Below the pieces are notes generated by a model that was not told where the DNA came from, searched no databases, and saw nothing but the letters and a program-made list of their open reading frames with translations. This document shows positions 17,873 through 29,464 of a stretch of 64,000 nt of DNA, piece after piece. The translations under genes and the position numbers were made by a program. Position 1 is the first letter of the stretch, and every line of letters starts with the position of its first letter. Origin of the DNA: Acinetobacter sp. WCHAc010034 (GTDB lineage Bacteria; Pseudomonadota; Gammaproteobacteria; Pseudomonadales; Moraxellaceae); NCBI RefSeq assembly GCF_001696615.3, contig NZ_CP032279.1, forward strand, positions 2,170,001 to 2,234,000. The letters are read 5' to 3'.

Positions 17873-17896
17873 CGCCAATACCGACAGAGAAAAACC
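17824..17896 (+). promoter_or_regulatory. Candidate trpE leader switch (RBS-sequestering stem)
   Basis: 8-bp perfect long-range pairing of GGTTTTTC (17824-17831) with GAAAAACC (17889-17896), extendable by a T-G wobble. The 3' arm ends two bases before the trpE ATG. A translation-coupled control by Trp-codon stalling is inferred. Confidence 0.4.
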
Positions 17897-17898
17897 GC

Positions 17899-19392
17899 AT
17901 GACCACGCAAATTCAATTCGACAGCTTGAAAGCCCAAGGCTATAACCTGATTCCTGTTTACCGCCAGCGCCTGGCGGATACTGAAACCCCGCTTTCAGTT
18001 TTTGCCCGCTTAAAAGCGCACAAGCAGGCGTATTTATTTGAGTCGGTGGAGGGCGGTGAAAACTGGGCGCGCTACTCCATCATTGGCTTGGGCGAGTCTA
18101 CGGTCTTCTCCTGCAACGCCGGCGAGCTGACCATCAAGCATGCCGATGGCGCTATAGAAAAGCAAAGTTGCGCAGATCCATTCCAATTCATCCGCGATTT
18201 TCAGTCGCAATATAAAGTGCCGACCCAAGCTGATTTGCCGGCTTTGCCGAGCTTTACCGGCGGCCTGGTTGGCTATTTCGGCTATGACGCCGTGCGCTAC
18301 ATTGAACCGCGCCTGAATAATGCGCCGGAAGCCGATCCGATCGGCCTGCCGGATATCTGGATGATGCTGTCGAAAACCGTCATCGTGTTTGACAACCTGA
18401 AAGATACCCTGTTCCTGATTGTGCATGCCGATGCCAATGATGCGGACGCCTGCAGCAAGGCGCAGGCGCAGCTGGATGAGCTGGAAAATATGCTGGCTGT
18501 TCCGGTGAGCCTGCAGGCGCGCAAGCATGCGGCGCCGCATTTTGAATCATTGACCGGCCATGACAAATTCATCGAGTCAATCGCCAAGGTTAAAGAATAC
18601 ATCCGCGCGGGCGATGTGATGCAGGTGGTGCCGGGCCACCGCATGGTGTCCGATTTTGACGGCGATCCGCTGCAGGTCTACCGCGCGCTGCGCCACCTCA
18701 ATCCTTCACCCTACCTGTTTCTGGTGCAGGGTGAAACTTTGGACAACGGCAAGCCGTTCCATATTGTCGGCTCTTCGCCGGAAATCCTGTCGCGCCTGGA
18801 AAACGGCATTGCCACCGTGCGCCCGCTGGCCGGCACGCGCCCGCGCGGCAAAACCAAGGAAGAAGACCTGGCGCTGGAGCAGGACCTGCTGTCCGATGAA
18901 AAGGAAATCGCTGAGCATTTAATGCTGATAGATCTCGGGCGCAATGATGTCGGCCGCGTGTCGAAAATCGGCAAAGTGCAGGTGACCGATCAAATGGTGA
19001 TCGAGCGCTATTCGCATGTCATGCATATTGTCTCCAATGTGCAGGCGGAAGTGCGCGATGGAGTCGATGCGCTGGATGTTTTTAAGGCGACATTCCCGGC
19101 AGGCACGCTTTCCGGCGCGCCGAAAATCCGCGCCATGGAAATTATTGACGAAGTTGAGCCGGTAAAGCGCGGAATTTTCGGCGGCGCGGTCGGCTATTTA
19201 GGCTGGCACGGCGAAATGGACATGTCGATTGCCATCCGCACCTGCGTGATCCGGGAAAACAAGGTCTATGTGCAGGCCGGGGCAGGGGTGGTTTATGACT
19301 CAAATCCTGAATCTGAATGGAATGAAACCCAAATAAAAGCCCGCGCAGTGATCAAAGCGGTTGAATTATCATCAAATGGATTGATTTTATGA
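17899..19392 (+). CDS. trpE: Anthranilate synthase component I
   Basis: Converts chorismate and glutamine-derived ammonia to anthranilate, first step of tryptophan synthesis. 497 residues with the N-terminal feedback-binding region (AYLFESVEGGENWARYSIIG) and the C-terminal chorismate-binding domain: VRPLAGTRPRGKT, ADEKEIAEHLMLIDLGRNDVGRV-type (SDEKEIAEHLMLIDLGRND), FPAGTLSGAPKIRAMEIID and GAVGYLGWHGEMDMSIAIRT. The glutamine amidotransferase partner (trpG) is not here; separate trpE is usual in Acinetobacter and Pseudomonas. Confidence 0.97.
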   Translation: MTTQIQFDSLKAQGYNLIPVYRQRLADTETPLSVFARLKAHKQAYLFESVEGGENWARYSIIGLGESTVFSCNAGELTIKHADGAIEKQSCADPFQFIRDFQSQYKVPTQADLPALPSFTGGLVGYFGYDAVRYIEPRLNNAPEADPIGLPDIWMMLSKTVIVFDNLKDTLFLIVHADANDADACSKAQAQLDELENMLAVPVSLQARKHAAPHFESLTGHDKFIESIAKVKEYIRAGDVMQVVPGHRMVSDFDGDPLQVYRALRHLNPSPYLFLVQGETLDNGKPFHIVGSSPEILSRLENGIATVRPLAGTRPRGKTKEEDLALEQDLLSDEKEIAEHLMLIDLGRNDVGRVSKIGKVQVTDQMVIERYSHVMHIVSNVQAEVRDGVDALDVFKATFPAGTLSGAPKIRAMEIIDEVEPVKRGIFGGAVGYLGWHGEMDMSIAIRTCVIRENKVYVQAGAGVVYDSNPESEWNETQIKARAVIKAVELSSNGLIL

Positions 19393-19421
19393 GTTTTTGA
19401 CGGTTTTTTTAAAAAAAACAC

Positions 19422-19449
19422 TTGCACGGATTCAGAGTTTTGCTAAACT
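19422..19449 (+). promoter_or_regulatory. Promoter of the tRNA-tufB operon
   Basis: TTGCAC (19422-19427), 16-bp spacer, TAAACT (19444-19449) preceded by TGC (extended -10 like), about 40 bases upstream of the first tRNA. Confidence 0.6.
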
Positions 19450-19490
19450 GCACACCGTTCCGATACGAAACGTACGAAACACTAAGAAAC

Positions 19491-19566
<76 letters not shown>

Positions 19567-19621
19567 TCTTGGATGAATTGAAGCGTAAAGTAAAAGAACA
19601 GACACTGAAGTAAGTGTAAAT

Positions 19622-19705
19622 GGTGAGGTTCCCGAGCGGTCAAAGGGGGCGGACTGTAACTCCGCTACGAAAGTTTCGAAGGTTCGAATCCTTCCCTCAC
19701 CACCA
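19622..19705 (+). tRNA. tRNA-Tyr (anticodon GTA)
   Basis: 84-nt class II tRNA: acceptor GGTGAGG / CCTCACC, anticodon loop CTGTAAC, a long variable arm and encoded CCA. Confidence 0.96.
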
Positions 19706-19741
19706 ATTCTAAGGCTTCAATGTGGTTTATGCCAACATTCT

Positions 19742-19817
19742 GCGGGAGTAGCTCAGTTGGTAGAGCGGCAGCCTTCCAAGCTGCATGTCGCGAGTTCGAC
19801 CCTCGTCTCCCGCTCCA
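19742..19817 (+). tRNA. tRNA-Gly (anticodon TCC)
   Basis: 76 nt; acceptor GCGGGAG / CTCCCGC, anticodon stem GCAGC / GCTGC with loop CTTCCAA, encoded CCA. Confidence 0.96.
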
Positions 19818-19832
19818 TGAAGTTCTTATATT

Positions 19833-19907
<75 letters not shown>

Positions 19908-20055
19908 GATACAGTTTAGCAGCATTGCTGCACAAGATTTCCAAAAGCAGGCTATTTAGTCTGCTTTTCAAGTATTGGGTGTCTAGTTTTTTAGGCGATA
20001 TGTCGAGGCTGAGTCTTGCTCAGAATTGTGTTCGACGTAAACGAGGAAAATAAGC

Positions 20056-21246
20056 ATGGCTAAGGCTAAGTTTGAACGTAATAAGCCACACGTTAACGTG
20101 GGCACAATCGGTCACGTTGACCATGGTAAAACGACTTTAACAGCTGCGATTGCAACTGTATGCGCGAAGAAATTCGGCGGTGAAGCGAAAGACTACGCTG
20201 CAATCGACTCTGCGCCTGAAGAAAAAGCGCGCGGTATTACAATCAATACTTCTCACGTAGAATACGATTCTCCTATTCGCCACTACGCTCACGTAGACTG
20301 CCCGGGCCACGCCGATTATGTTAAAAACATGATCACTGGCGCTGCTCAGATGGACGGCGCGATCCTTGTATGTGCTGCGACTGACGGTCCAATGCCGCAA
20401 ACTCGTGAACACATCCTGCTATCCCGTCAGGTAGGCGTTCCATACATCGTTGTATTCTTGAACAAGTGCGACCTTGTAGACGACGAAGAACTGCTTGAAC
20501 TGGTAGAAATGGAAGTTCGTGAACTTCTGTCTACTTATGACTTCCCGGGCGATGACACTCCAGTAATCCGCGGTTCAGCGCTTCTTGCGCTTAACGGTGA
20601 CCAAGGTCAATACGGCGAGCCAGCTGTAGTTGCGCTGGTTGACGCGCTTGATTCTTATATTCCGGAGCCGGAGCGCGCTATCGACAAAGCATTCCTGATG
20701 CCAATCGAAGACGTATTCTCTATTTCTGGCCGCGGTACAGTAGTAACTGGCCGTGTTGAATCAGGTATCGTGAAAGTAGGCGAATCAGTTGAAATCGTTG
20801 GTATTCGTGATACTCAAGTAACTACAGTTACTGGCGTAGAAATGTTCCGTAAGCTTCTTGACGAAGGCCGTGCGGGCGAGAACTGCGGTGTTCTTCTTCG
20901 CGGTACTAAGCGTGAAGACGTTCAGCGCGGTCAAGTATTGGCTAAGCCGGGCGCAATCAAGCCGCACACTAAATTCGATGCGGAAGTATACGTGCTTTCT
21001 AAAGAAGAAGGCGGCCGTCACACTCCATTCCTTAACGGCTACCGCCCGCAGTTCTACTTCCGTACAACTGACGTAACTGGCGCGATCAAGCTGCAAGACG
21101 GCGTTGAAATGGTTATGCCTGGCGACAACGTTGAAATGTCAGTAGAGTTGATCCACCCGATCGCAATGGACGCTGGCTTGCGCTTCGCAATCCGTGAAGG
21201 CGGCCGTACAGTGGGCGCTGGTGTTGTTGCGAAAGTAACTGCATAA
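20056..21246 (+). CDS. tufB: Translation elongation factor Tu
   Basis: GTPase delivering aminoacyl-tRNA to the ribosome. 396 residues, standard length. G-domain motifs GHVDHGKTT (P-loop), [12 protein letters not shown] (switch I), DCPGHADY and NKCD are intact. Placement after thr-tyr-gly-thr tRNAs and before tRNA-Trp, secE and nusG is the tufB arrangement. Codon use is that of a very highly expressed gene, unlike the CTG/GCG-rich neighbours. A second tuf copy is likely elsewhere (family knowledge). Confidence 0.98.
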   Translation: MAKAKFERNKPHVNVGTIGHVDHGKTTLTAAIATVCAKKFGGEAKDYAAIDSAPEEKARGITINTSHVEYDSPIRHYAHVDCPGHADYVKNMITGAAQMDGAILVCAATDGPMPQTREHILLSRQVGVPYIVVFLNKCDLVDDEELLELVEMEVRELLSTYDFPGDDTPVIRGSALLALNGDQGQYGEPAVVALVDALDSYIPEPERAIDKAFLMPIEDVFSISGRGTVVTGRVESGIVKVGESVEIVGIRDTQVTTVTGVEMFRKLLDEGRAGENCGVLLRGTKREDVQRGQVLAKPGAIKPHTKFDAEVYVLSKEEGGRHTPFLNGYRPQFYFRTTDVTGAIKLQDGVEMVMPGDNVEMSVELIHPIAMDAGLRFAIREGGRTVGAGVVAKVTA

Positions 21247-21267
21247 TTATAAGATAAGTACTGCAGA

Positions 21268-21287
21268 CCGGGAGTTTTGGCTCCCGG
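21268..21287 (+). terminator. Hairpin after tufB
   Basis: 7-bp stem CCGGGAG / CTCCCGG with a TTTTGG loop, 21 bases after the tufB stop. No T tract directly follows (CCCGCTTTT), so it may be a processing or partial-termination site between tufB and tRNA-Trp. Confidence 0.5.
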
Positions 21288-21297
21288 CCCGCTTTTC

Positions 21298-21373
21298 AGG
21301 CCAGTAGTTCAATTGGTAGAGCGTCGGTCTCCAAAACCGAATGTTGGGGGTTCGAGTCCCTCCTGGCCTGCCA
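21298..21373 (+). tRNA. tRNA-Trp (anticodon CCA)
   Basis: 76 nt; acceptor AGGCCAG / CTGGCCT, anticodon stem TCGGT / ACCGA with loop CTCCAAA, encoded CCA. It lies between tufB and secE, as in many gammaproteobacteria. Confidence 0.96.
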
Positions 21374-21391
21374 ATTTTTTCAAAAAGAAGC

Positions 21392-21419
21392 TTGATGCTG
21401 GCTAAACTGGTCATATAAT
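21392..21419 (+). promoter_or_regulatory. secE-nusG promoter
   Basis: TTGATG (21392-21397), 16-bp spacer, perfect TATAAT (21414-21419), 29 bases before the secE ATG and just after tRNA-Trp. Confidence 0.65.
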
Positions 21420-21448
21420 AAGTCGCGAATCCTACGACGAGTACAAAA

Positions 21449-21889
21449 ATGTCGAATGATAAATCGCGTGACGCATTGAGCGACGCGCCAATTCCTCAAA
21501 GAAATAATCCTGCTGAAATTGTTAATTCAAGTTCCCCTTTAGATGTTGTTCTATGGGTTATCGCCTTGATTTTATTGATCGGCGCGATGATGGCGAATCA
21601 GCATTTGCCAGCATACTGGGCGCCGGCAAATGATATTTGGGTGCGCGTTGGGGTGATTTTGGCTTGTATCATCGTGGCTTTAGGTTTATTATACGCCACC
21701 CATCAAGGCAAAGGCTTCATCCGCCTGCTGAAAGATGCGCGGATTGAGCTGCGTCGTGTGACTTGGCCCACCAAGCAGGAGACAGTGACCACATCTTGGC
21801 ATGTCCTTGCGGTTGTCGTGATTGCATCCATAGTTTTATGGTGCTTCGACTATGTGTTGGGCTGGTTAATGAAGTTTATTATCGGGTAA
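21449..21889 (+). CDS. secE: Protein translocase subunit SecE
   Basis: Essential clamp subunit of the SecYEG channel. 146 residues with three predicted membrane helices ([33 protein letters not shown], and the conserved C-terminal [20 protein letters not shown]). The amphipathic segment [18 protein letters not shown] is the SecE signature. Three-helix form, as in E. coli. Overlaps in function and transcript with nusG, 7 bp away. Confidence 0.96.
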   Translation: MSNDKSRDALSDAPIPQRNNPAEIVNSSSPLDVVLWVIALILLIGAMMANQHLPAYWAPANDIWVRVGVILACIIVALGLLYATHQGKGFIRLLKDARIELRRVTWPTKQETVTTSWHVLAVVVIASIVLWCFDYVLGWLMKFIIG

Positions 21890-21896
21890 GAGAGCT

Positions 21897-22430
21897 ATGA
21901 AACGTTGGTACATTATTCATGCCTATTCAGGCTATGAAAAACAGGTGTTGCGCTCGCTTAATGATCGAATCCAGCGTAGCGCTGTAGCCGATAGCTTTGG
22001 TGAAGTCCTCGTCCCTACCGAAGAAGTAGTGGAAATGAAGGATGGCAAGAAACGCAAATCAGAACGGAAATTCTTTCCCGGCTATGTGTTAGTCGAAATG
22101 GAAATGAATGATGAAACTTGGCACATTGTTAAAGAATGTCCAAAAGTATTAGGCTTTATTGGCGGCACGGCGGAAAAGCCTGCGCCAATCACGCAGAAAG
22201 AAGCGGATGCGATTCTTGCGCGTGTGCGCAATACCGGCGAAGCGCCTCGTCCTAAGACGATGTTTGAGCCGGGCGAAGAGCTGCTGGTTATTGACGGTCC
22301 ATTCACAGACTTTAAAGGTGTGGTGGAAGAGGTTCAGTACGAGAAATCACGCTTGACGCTGACGATTAATGTATTTAACCGGCCGACGCAGGTTGAACTG
22401 GAATTCCGCCAAGTCGAAAAATCAGTTTAA
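21897..22430 (+). CDS. nusG: Transcription termination/antitermination factor NusG
   Basis: 177 residues: NGN domain ([37 protein letters not shown]) that binds the RNA polymerase clamp, then a C-terminal KOW domain ([19 protein letters not shown]). It couples RNA polymerase to Rho or the ribosome. Normal length. Confidence 0.98.
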   Translation: MKRWYIIHAYSGYEKQVLRSLNDRIQRSAVADSFGEVLVPTEEVVEMKDGKKRKSERKFFPGYVLVEMEMNDETWHIVKECPKVLGFIGGTAEKPAPITQKEADAILARVRNTGEAPRPKTMFEPGEELLVIDGPFTDFKGVVEEVQYEKSRLTLTINVFNRPTQVELEFRQVEKSV

Positions 22431-22449
22431 GCTGTATTGGCTGTAAAAC

Positions 22450-22472
22450 GCCCGGTTTTCTATAAACCGGGC
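22450..22472 (+). terminator. Hairpin between nusG and rplK
   Basis: 9-bp stem GCCCGGTTT / AAACCGGGC, followed by an A/T-rich but not T-only stretch. May be a partial terminator separating secE-nusG from the ribosomal protein genes. The rplK leader after it (to 22545) is where L1 autoregulation acts in E. coli; the site itself was not resolved. Confidence 0.55.
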
Positions 22473-22545
22473 ATTATTGTTGTAACGATACCGTTGCTTA
22501 TAAATTGGGGAGCCTAGCGGCGTTTGCACCCAGAGGTAATTTGAA

Positions 22546-22974
22546 ATGGCTAAGAAGATTGACAGCTATATCAAGCTGCAAGTTCCAGCTGGTAAAGCGA
22601 ATCCATCTCCACCGATTGGTCCTGCACTGGGTCAGCGCGGTGTGAACATCATGGCATTCTGTAAAGAATTCAATGCTGCGACACAAAAAGTTGAAGCTGG
22701 CCTGCCAATTCCAGTCGTGATCACTGTGTACAACGACAAGTCGTTCACATTCATCATGAAAACTCCGCCTGCAGCTGTTCTTCTGAAGAAAGCTGCCGGC
22801 ATCCAGAAAGGTTCTGCTGTGCCTAACAAAACTAAAGTTGGCAAGCTGACCCGCGCTCAGTTGGAAGAAATTGCGACTACTAAAGAACCGGATTTGACTG
22901 GTGCTGATTTAGACGCTCGTGTACGCACCATCGCTGGTTCTGCACGTTCTATGGGCTTGGAAGTGGAGCTATAA
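22546..22974 (+). CDS. rplK: 50S ribosomal protein L11
   Basis: 142 residues, the family length. [43 protein letters not shown] is the proline-rich N-terminal domain, followed by the rRNA-binding C-terminal domain. Part of the GTPase-associated centre. Three bases separate it from rplA. Confidence 0.98.
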   Translation: MAKKIDSYIKLQVPAGKANPSPPIGPALGQRGVNIMAFCKEFNAATQKVEAGLPIPVVITVYNDKSFTFIMKTPPAAVLLKKAAGIQKGSAVPNKTKVGKLTRAQLEEIATTKEPDLTGADLDARVRTIAGSARSMGLEVEL

Positions 22975-22977
22975 GAC

Positions 22978-23673
22978 ATGGCAAAGTTAACTAAACGTCA
23001 AAAAGCCATTGCTGCTGCTTTAGAAGCAAACAAAGTTTACACTTTGGAAGAAGCAGTGCAGGTTCTGAACAGCCTTCCAGCGCCTAAATTCAAAGAATCT
23101 TTGGATGTTGCTGTGAATCTGGGTGTAGATCCGCGTAAATCTGACCAGGTTGTCCGCGGCGCGACTACGCTTCCTGCAGGTACAGGTAAAACTGTGCGTG
23201 TAGCGGTATTCGCTCAAGGCGCAGCTGCAGAAGCGGCGAAAGAAGCTGGCGCAGACATCGTTGGTTTTGATGACCTTGCTGAAAGCATTCAGGCAGGCAA
23301 CCTTGACTTTGACGTAGTGATTGCAGCTCCGGATGCAATGCGCGTTGTCGGTAAGCTGGGTACTGTTCTTGGTCCGCGCGGCTTAATGCCGAACCCGAAA
23401 GTGGGTACTGTAACTCCTGACGTAGCGACTGCAGTTAAAAATGCAAAAGCTGGTCAAGCGCGTTACCGTGTAGACAAAGCGGGTATCATCCACGCTGCGA
23501 TCGGCCAAGTAGGCTTTACTGCTGAAGCGATCCGCTCAAACGTTGAAACTTTAGTTGCTGACTTGAAAAAATTAAAGCCGGCTACTTCTAAAGGCGTTTA
23601 CATTCAAAAGATCACTCTGAGCTCAACTATGGGCCCGGGTCTGGTTGTTGAAGTAGCGAACGTTTCTAAATAA
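22978..23673 (+). CDS. rplA: 50S ribosomal protein L1
   Basis: 231 residues. The two-domain L1 fold is supported by [15 protein letters not shown], the [17 protein letters not shown] segment and the MPNPKVGT signature. Forms the L1 stalk and in E. coli represses its own operon by binding the rplK leader. Confidence 0.98.
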   Translation: MAKLTKRQKAIAAALEANKVYTLEEAVQVLNSLPAPKFKESLDVAVNLGVDPRKSDQVVRGATTLPAGTGKTVRVAVFAQGAAAEAAKEAGADIVGFDDLAESIQAGNLDFDVVIAAPDAMRVVGKLGTVLGPRGLMPNPKVGTVTPDVATAVKNAKAGQARYRVDKAGIIHAAIGQVGFTAEAIRSNVETLVADLKKLKPATSKGVYIQKITLSSTMGPGLVVEVANVSK

Positions 23674-23980
23674 GCTGCGGCTTATTGAAAGAATTTTAAA
23701 GCCCTGAGTAATATTTGAAGCGCTGCTTCAAATATTATGCAAGAGAAGCCGGTTTCGGACTGCTTGCAAGCTTAGGCAAACTTTGAATTGATAAATGTAA
23801 ATTTGTCAGCGTCAAAGACCTCGGGCGAGGGGAGTTTTACGCTTCCTTCTTAATCCTCCAGCCTGAGCAGACGCGGTGGTGTGATTTGTTCATCCTCCGC
23901 GTGCAGGTTCAGCGATGGGCCTGCGAATTGGGAGTGTGCTCTTTGCTGGAGTGCATAAATCACCGTTAGGAGGTTTTACA
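23674..23980 (+). promoter_or_regulatory. rplJ leader, with a 13-bp perfect hairpin
   Basis: 307 bases without a gene before rplJ. At 23709-23737 a perfect 13-bp stem TAATATTTGAAGC / GCTTCAAATATTA has a 3-nt loop. Further on (about 23830-23950) lies the GC-rich leader expected to bind the L10-L12 complex for autoregulation (established for E. coli; position inferred here). A strong AGGAGG precedes the rplJ ATG. Confidence 0.6.
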
Positions 23981-24487
23981 ATGGCTCTTCTTATCGAAGA
24001 CAAAAAACAGATCGTTGCTGAAGTAGCTGAAGTTGCTTCTACAGCGTTTGCTGCTGTTGTTGCTGACTACCAAGGTTTAACTGTTGAGCAGCTGACTGCT
24101 CTTCGTGTTGAAGCCCGCAAGCTGGGTGTTGCTACACGCGTTGTACGTAATACTTTGGCTAAGCGCGCTCTTCAAGATACGCAATTCACGATCTTGAATG
24201 ACAACCTTGTTGGCCCAACAATCTTAGCTTTCTCGACTTCTGAAGACGACATGGGCGCAGCTGCGCGCTTGTTCGAAGAATTCGCTAAAACTAACAAAGC
24301 ATTTGAGCTTAAAGCTGCTGCATTTGACGGCAAGCTTTATCAAGGTGCTGACGTTAGCGTTATCGCGAACCTGCCGAACCAAGAAAAAGCGCTTACTATG
24401 CTTGCCAATGTTCTTCAAGCTCCTATTTCGAAATTGGGCCGCTTGCTTACAGCGCTTCAAGAGAAAAACGAGTCAGAAGCTGCATAA
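23981..24487 (+). CDS. rplJ: 50S ribosomal protein L10
   Basis: 168 residues from ATG 23981, chosen because of the AGGAGG box directly upstream; the ORF is open 22 codons further but those lack family similarity. MALLIEDKKQIVAEVAEVA and the RNTLAKRAL motif are typical; the C-terminal helix binds L7/L12 dimers. Confidence 0.97.
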   Translation: MALLIEDKKQIVAEVAEVASTAFAAVVADYQGLTVEQLTALRVEARKLGVATRVVRNTLAKRALQDTQFTILNDNLVGPTILAFSTSEDDMGAAARLFEEFAKTNKAFELKAAAFDGKLYQGADVSVIANLPNQEKALTMLANVLQAPISKLGRLLTALQEKNESEAA

Positions 24488-24535
24488 GCTTAAATCATTT
24501 TACACACCATTCAATTTCCATTTGGAGTTATTCTC

Positions 24536-24901
24536 ATGGCTTTAACAAACGAAGAAATCCTGAACGCAGTTGCTGAAAAAACTGTTCTTGAACTTGTTGA
24601 ACTGATCTCTGCTTTCGAAGAGAAATTCAACGTTTCTGCTGCTGCTGTAGCTGTAGCTGCTGGTCCAGCTGCTGCTGCTGTTGAAGAGCAAACTGAATTC
24701 AACGTTGAGCTGACTTCTTTCGGCGCGAACAAAGTAGCTGTAATTAAAGCAGTTCGTGAAGTTACTGGCCTTGGCTTGAAAGAAGCTAAAGACCTGGTTG
24801 AAGGCGCTCCTTCACTTCTTAAAGAAGGCGTTTCTAAAGAAGAAGCTGAAGAACTTAAGAAGAAACTTGATGAAACTGGTGCTACAATTACTGTTAAGTA
24901 A
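24536..24901 (+). CDS. rplL: 50S ribosomal protein L7/L12
   Basis: 121 residues: N-terminal dimerisation region ([20 protein letters not shown]), Ala-rich hinge (about residues 36-52) and C-terminal factor-binding domain ([20 protein letters not shown], ending [10 protein letters not shown]). Recruits translation GTPases to the ribosome. Confidence 0.98.
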   Translation: MALTNEEILNAVAEKTVLELVELISAFEEKFNVSAAAVAVAAGPAAAAVEEQTEFNVELTSFGANKVAVIKAVREVTGLGLKEAKDLVEGAPSLLKEGVSKEEAEELKKKLDETGATITVK

Positions 24902-25203
24902 TTTCGCCAGGGGGCAAATATTAATTTGACCCCGAAAATTGGCTGATGGCTCTTGGGTCATCAGCCTTTTTGCGTTACACTAATCGGCTCGATTTTTGTT
25001 TGCATAATATAAAAATCGTACAGATTAGAAATAAAGATAAATACTAAACGCTTACCAATATTTTTCCGTTTAAAAAATATTGTTAAGCGTTTTAATACCA
25101 CTATAAATTGCAGCATTTGTAAAAGTGGTGGCCATATCGGCCTGCGTAATTCCTTCTGAACCCGTTCTGCAGGCGGGTTCGGTTTACTTTCCGAGGACTC
25201 CAG
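24902..25203 (+). promoter_or_regulatory. rplL-rpoB spacer: attenuator and RNase III-like hairpin
   Basis: 302 bases without a gene. First hairpin GGCTGATG / CATCAGCC (24941-24966) with TTTTTG after it, a partial terminator lowering rpoB relative to rplL. Then a 20-position stem (25046-25065 with 25073-25092) with one C-T mismatch and a 7-nt loop, a plausible double-strand RNA processing site as known in the same spacer of E. coli. Confidence 0.65.
24941..24971 (+). terminator. rplL-rpoB attenuator
   Basis: 8-bp stem GGCTGATG / CATCAGCC followed by five Ts. Partial read-through into rpoB is expected. Confidence 0.75.
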
Positions 25204-29292
<4,089 letters not shown>

Positions 29293-29301
29293 GTAACCAT
29301 T

Positions 29302-29394
29302 AATCCCCCCAGCCCCCTTTGAGAAAGGGGGAGTTCCAGCGCTAAATAAGCTGGAGCTTCCCTCCTTTGCTGAAGGAGGGACTGAGGGAGGATT
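29302..29394. repeat. Palindromic repeat element in the rpoB-rpoC spacer
   Basis: Three consecutive hairpins: CCCCCTTT/AAAGGGGG (29313-29331), TCCAGC/GCTGGA (29335-29355) and CCCTCCTT/AAGGAGGG (29360-29380). The ends AATCCCCCC and GGGAGGATT are imperfect inverses, so the whole unit is a ~93-bp palindrome-like element with AATCC/GGATT ends. Similar architecture recurs at 45236-45331. Confidence 0.7.
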
Positions 29395-29464
29395 GTTCAG
29401 TTAAAAAACAATATTTGTGACCCAGCCGGGAAGCGAAAATCTTCTCGGCACACGGAGAAAAAAA

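Noticed and set aside
17857..17881. Classical terminator-type trp attenuator
   Set aside because: Only 5-bp stems occur and no T tract follows; a second Trp codon is also missing.
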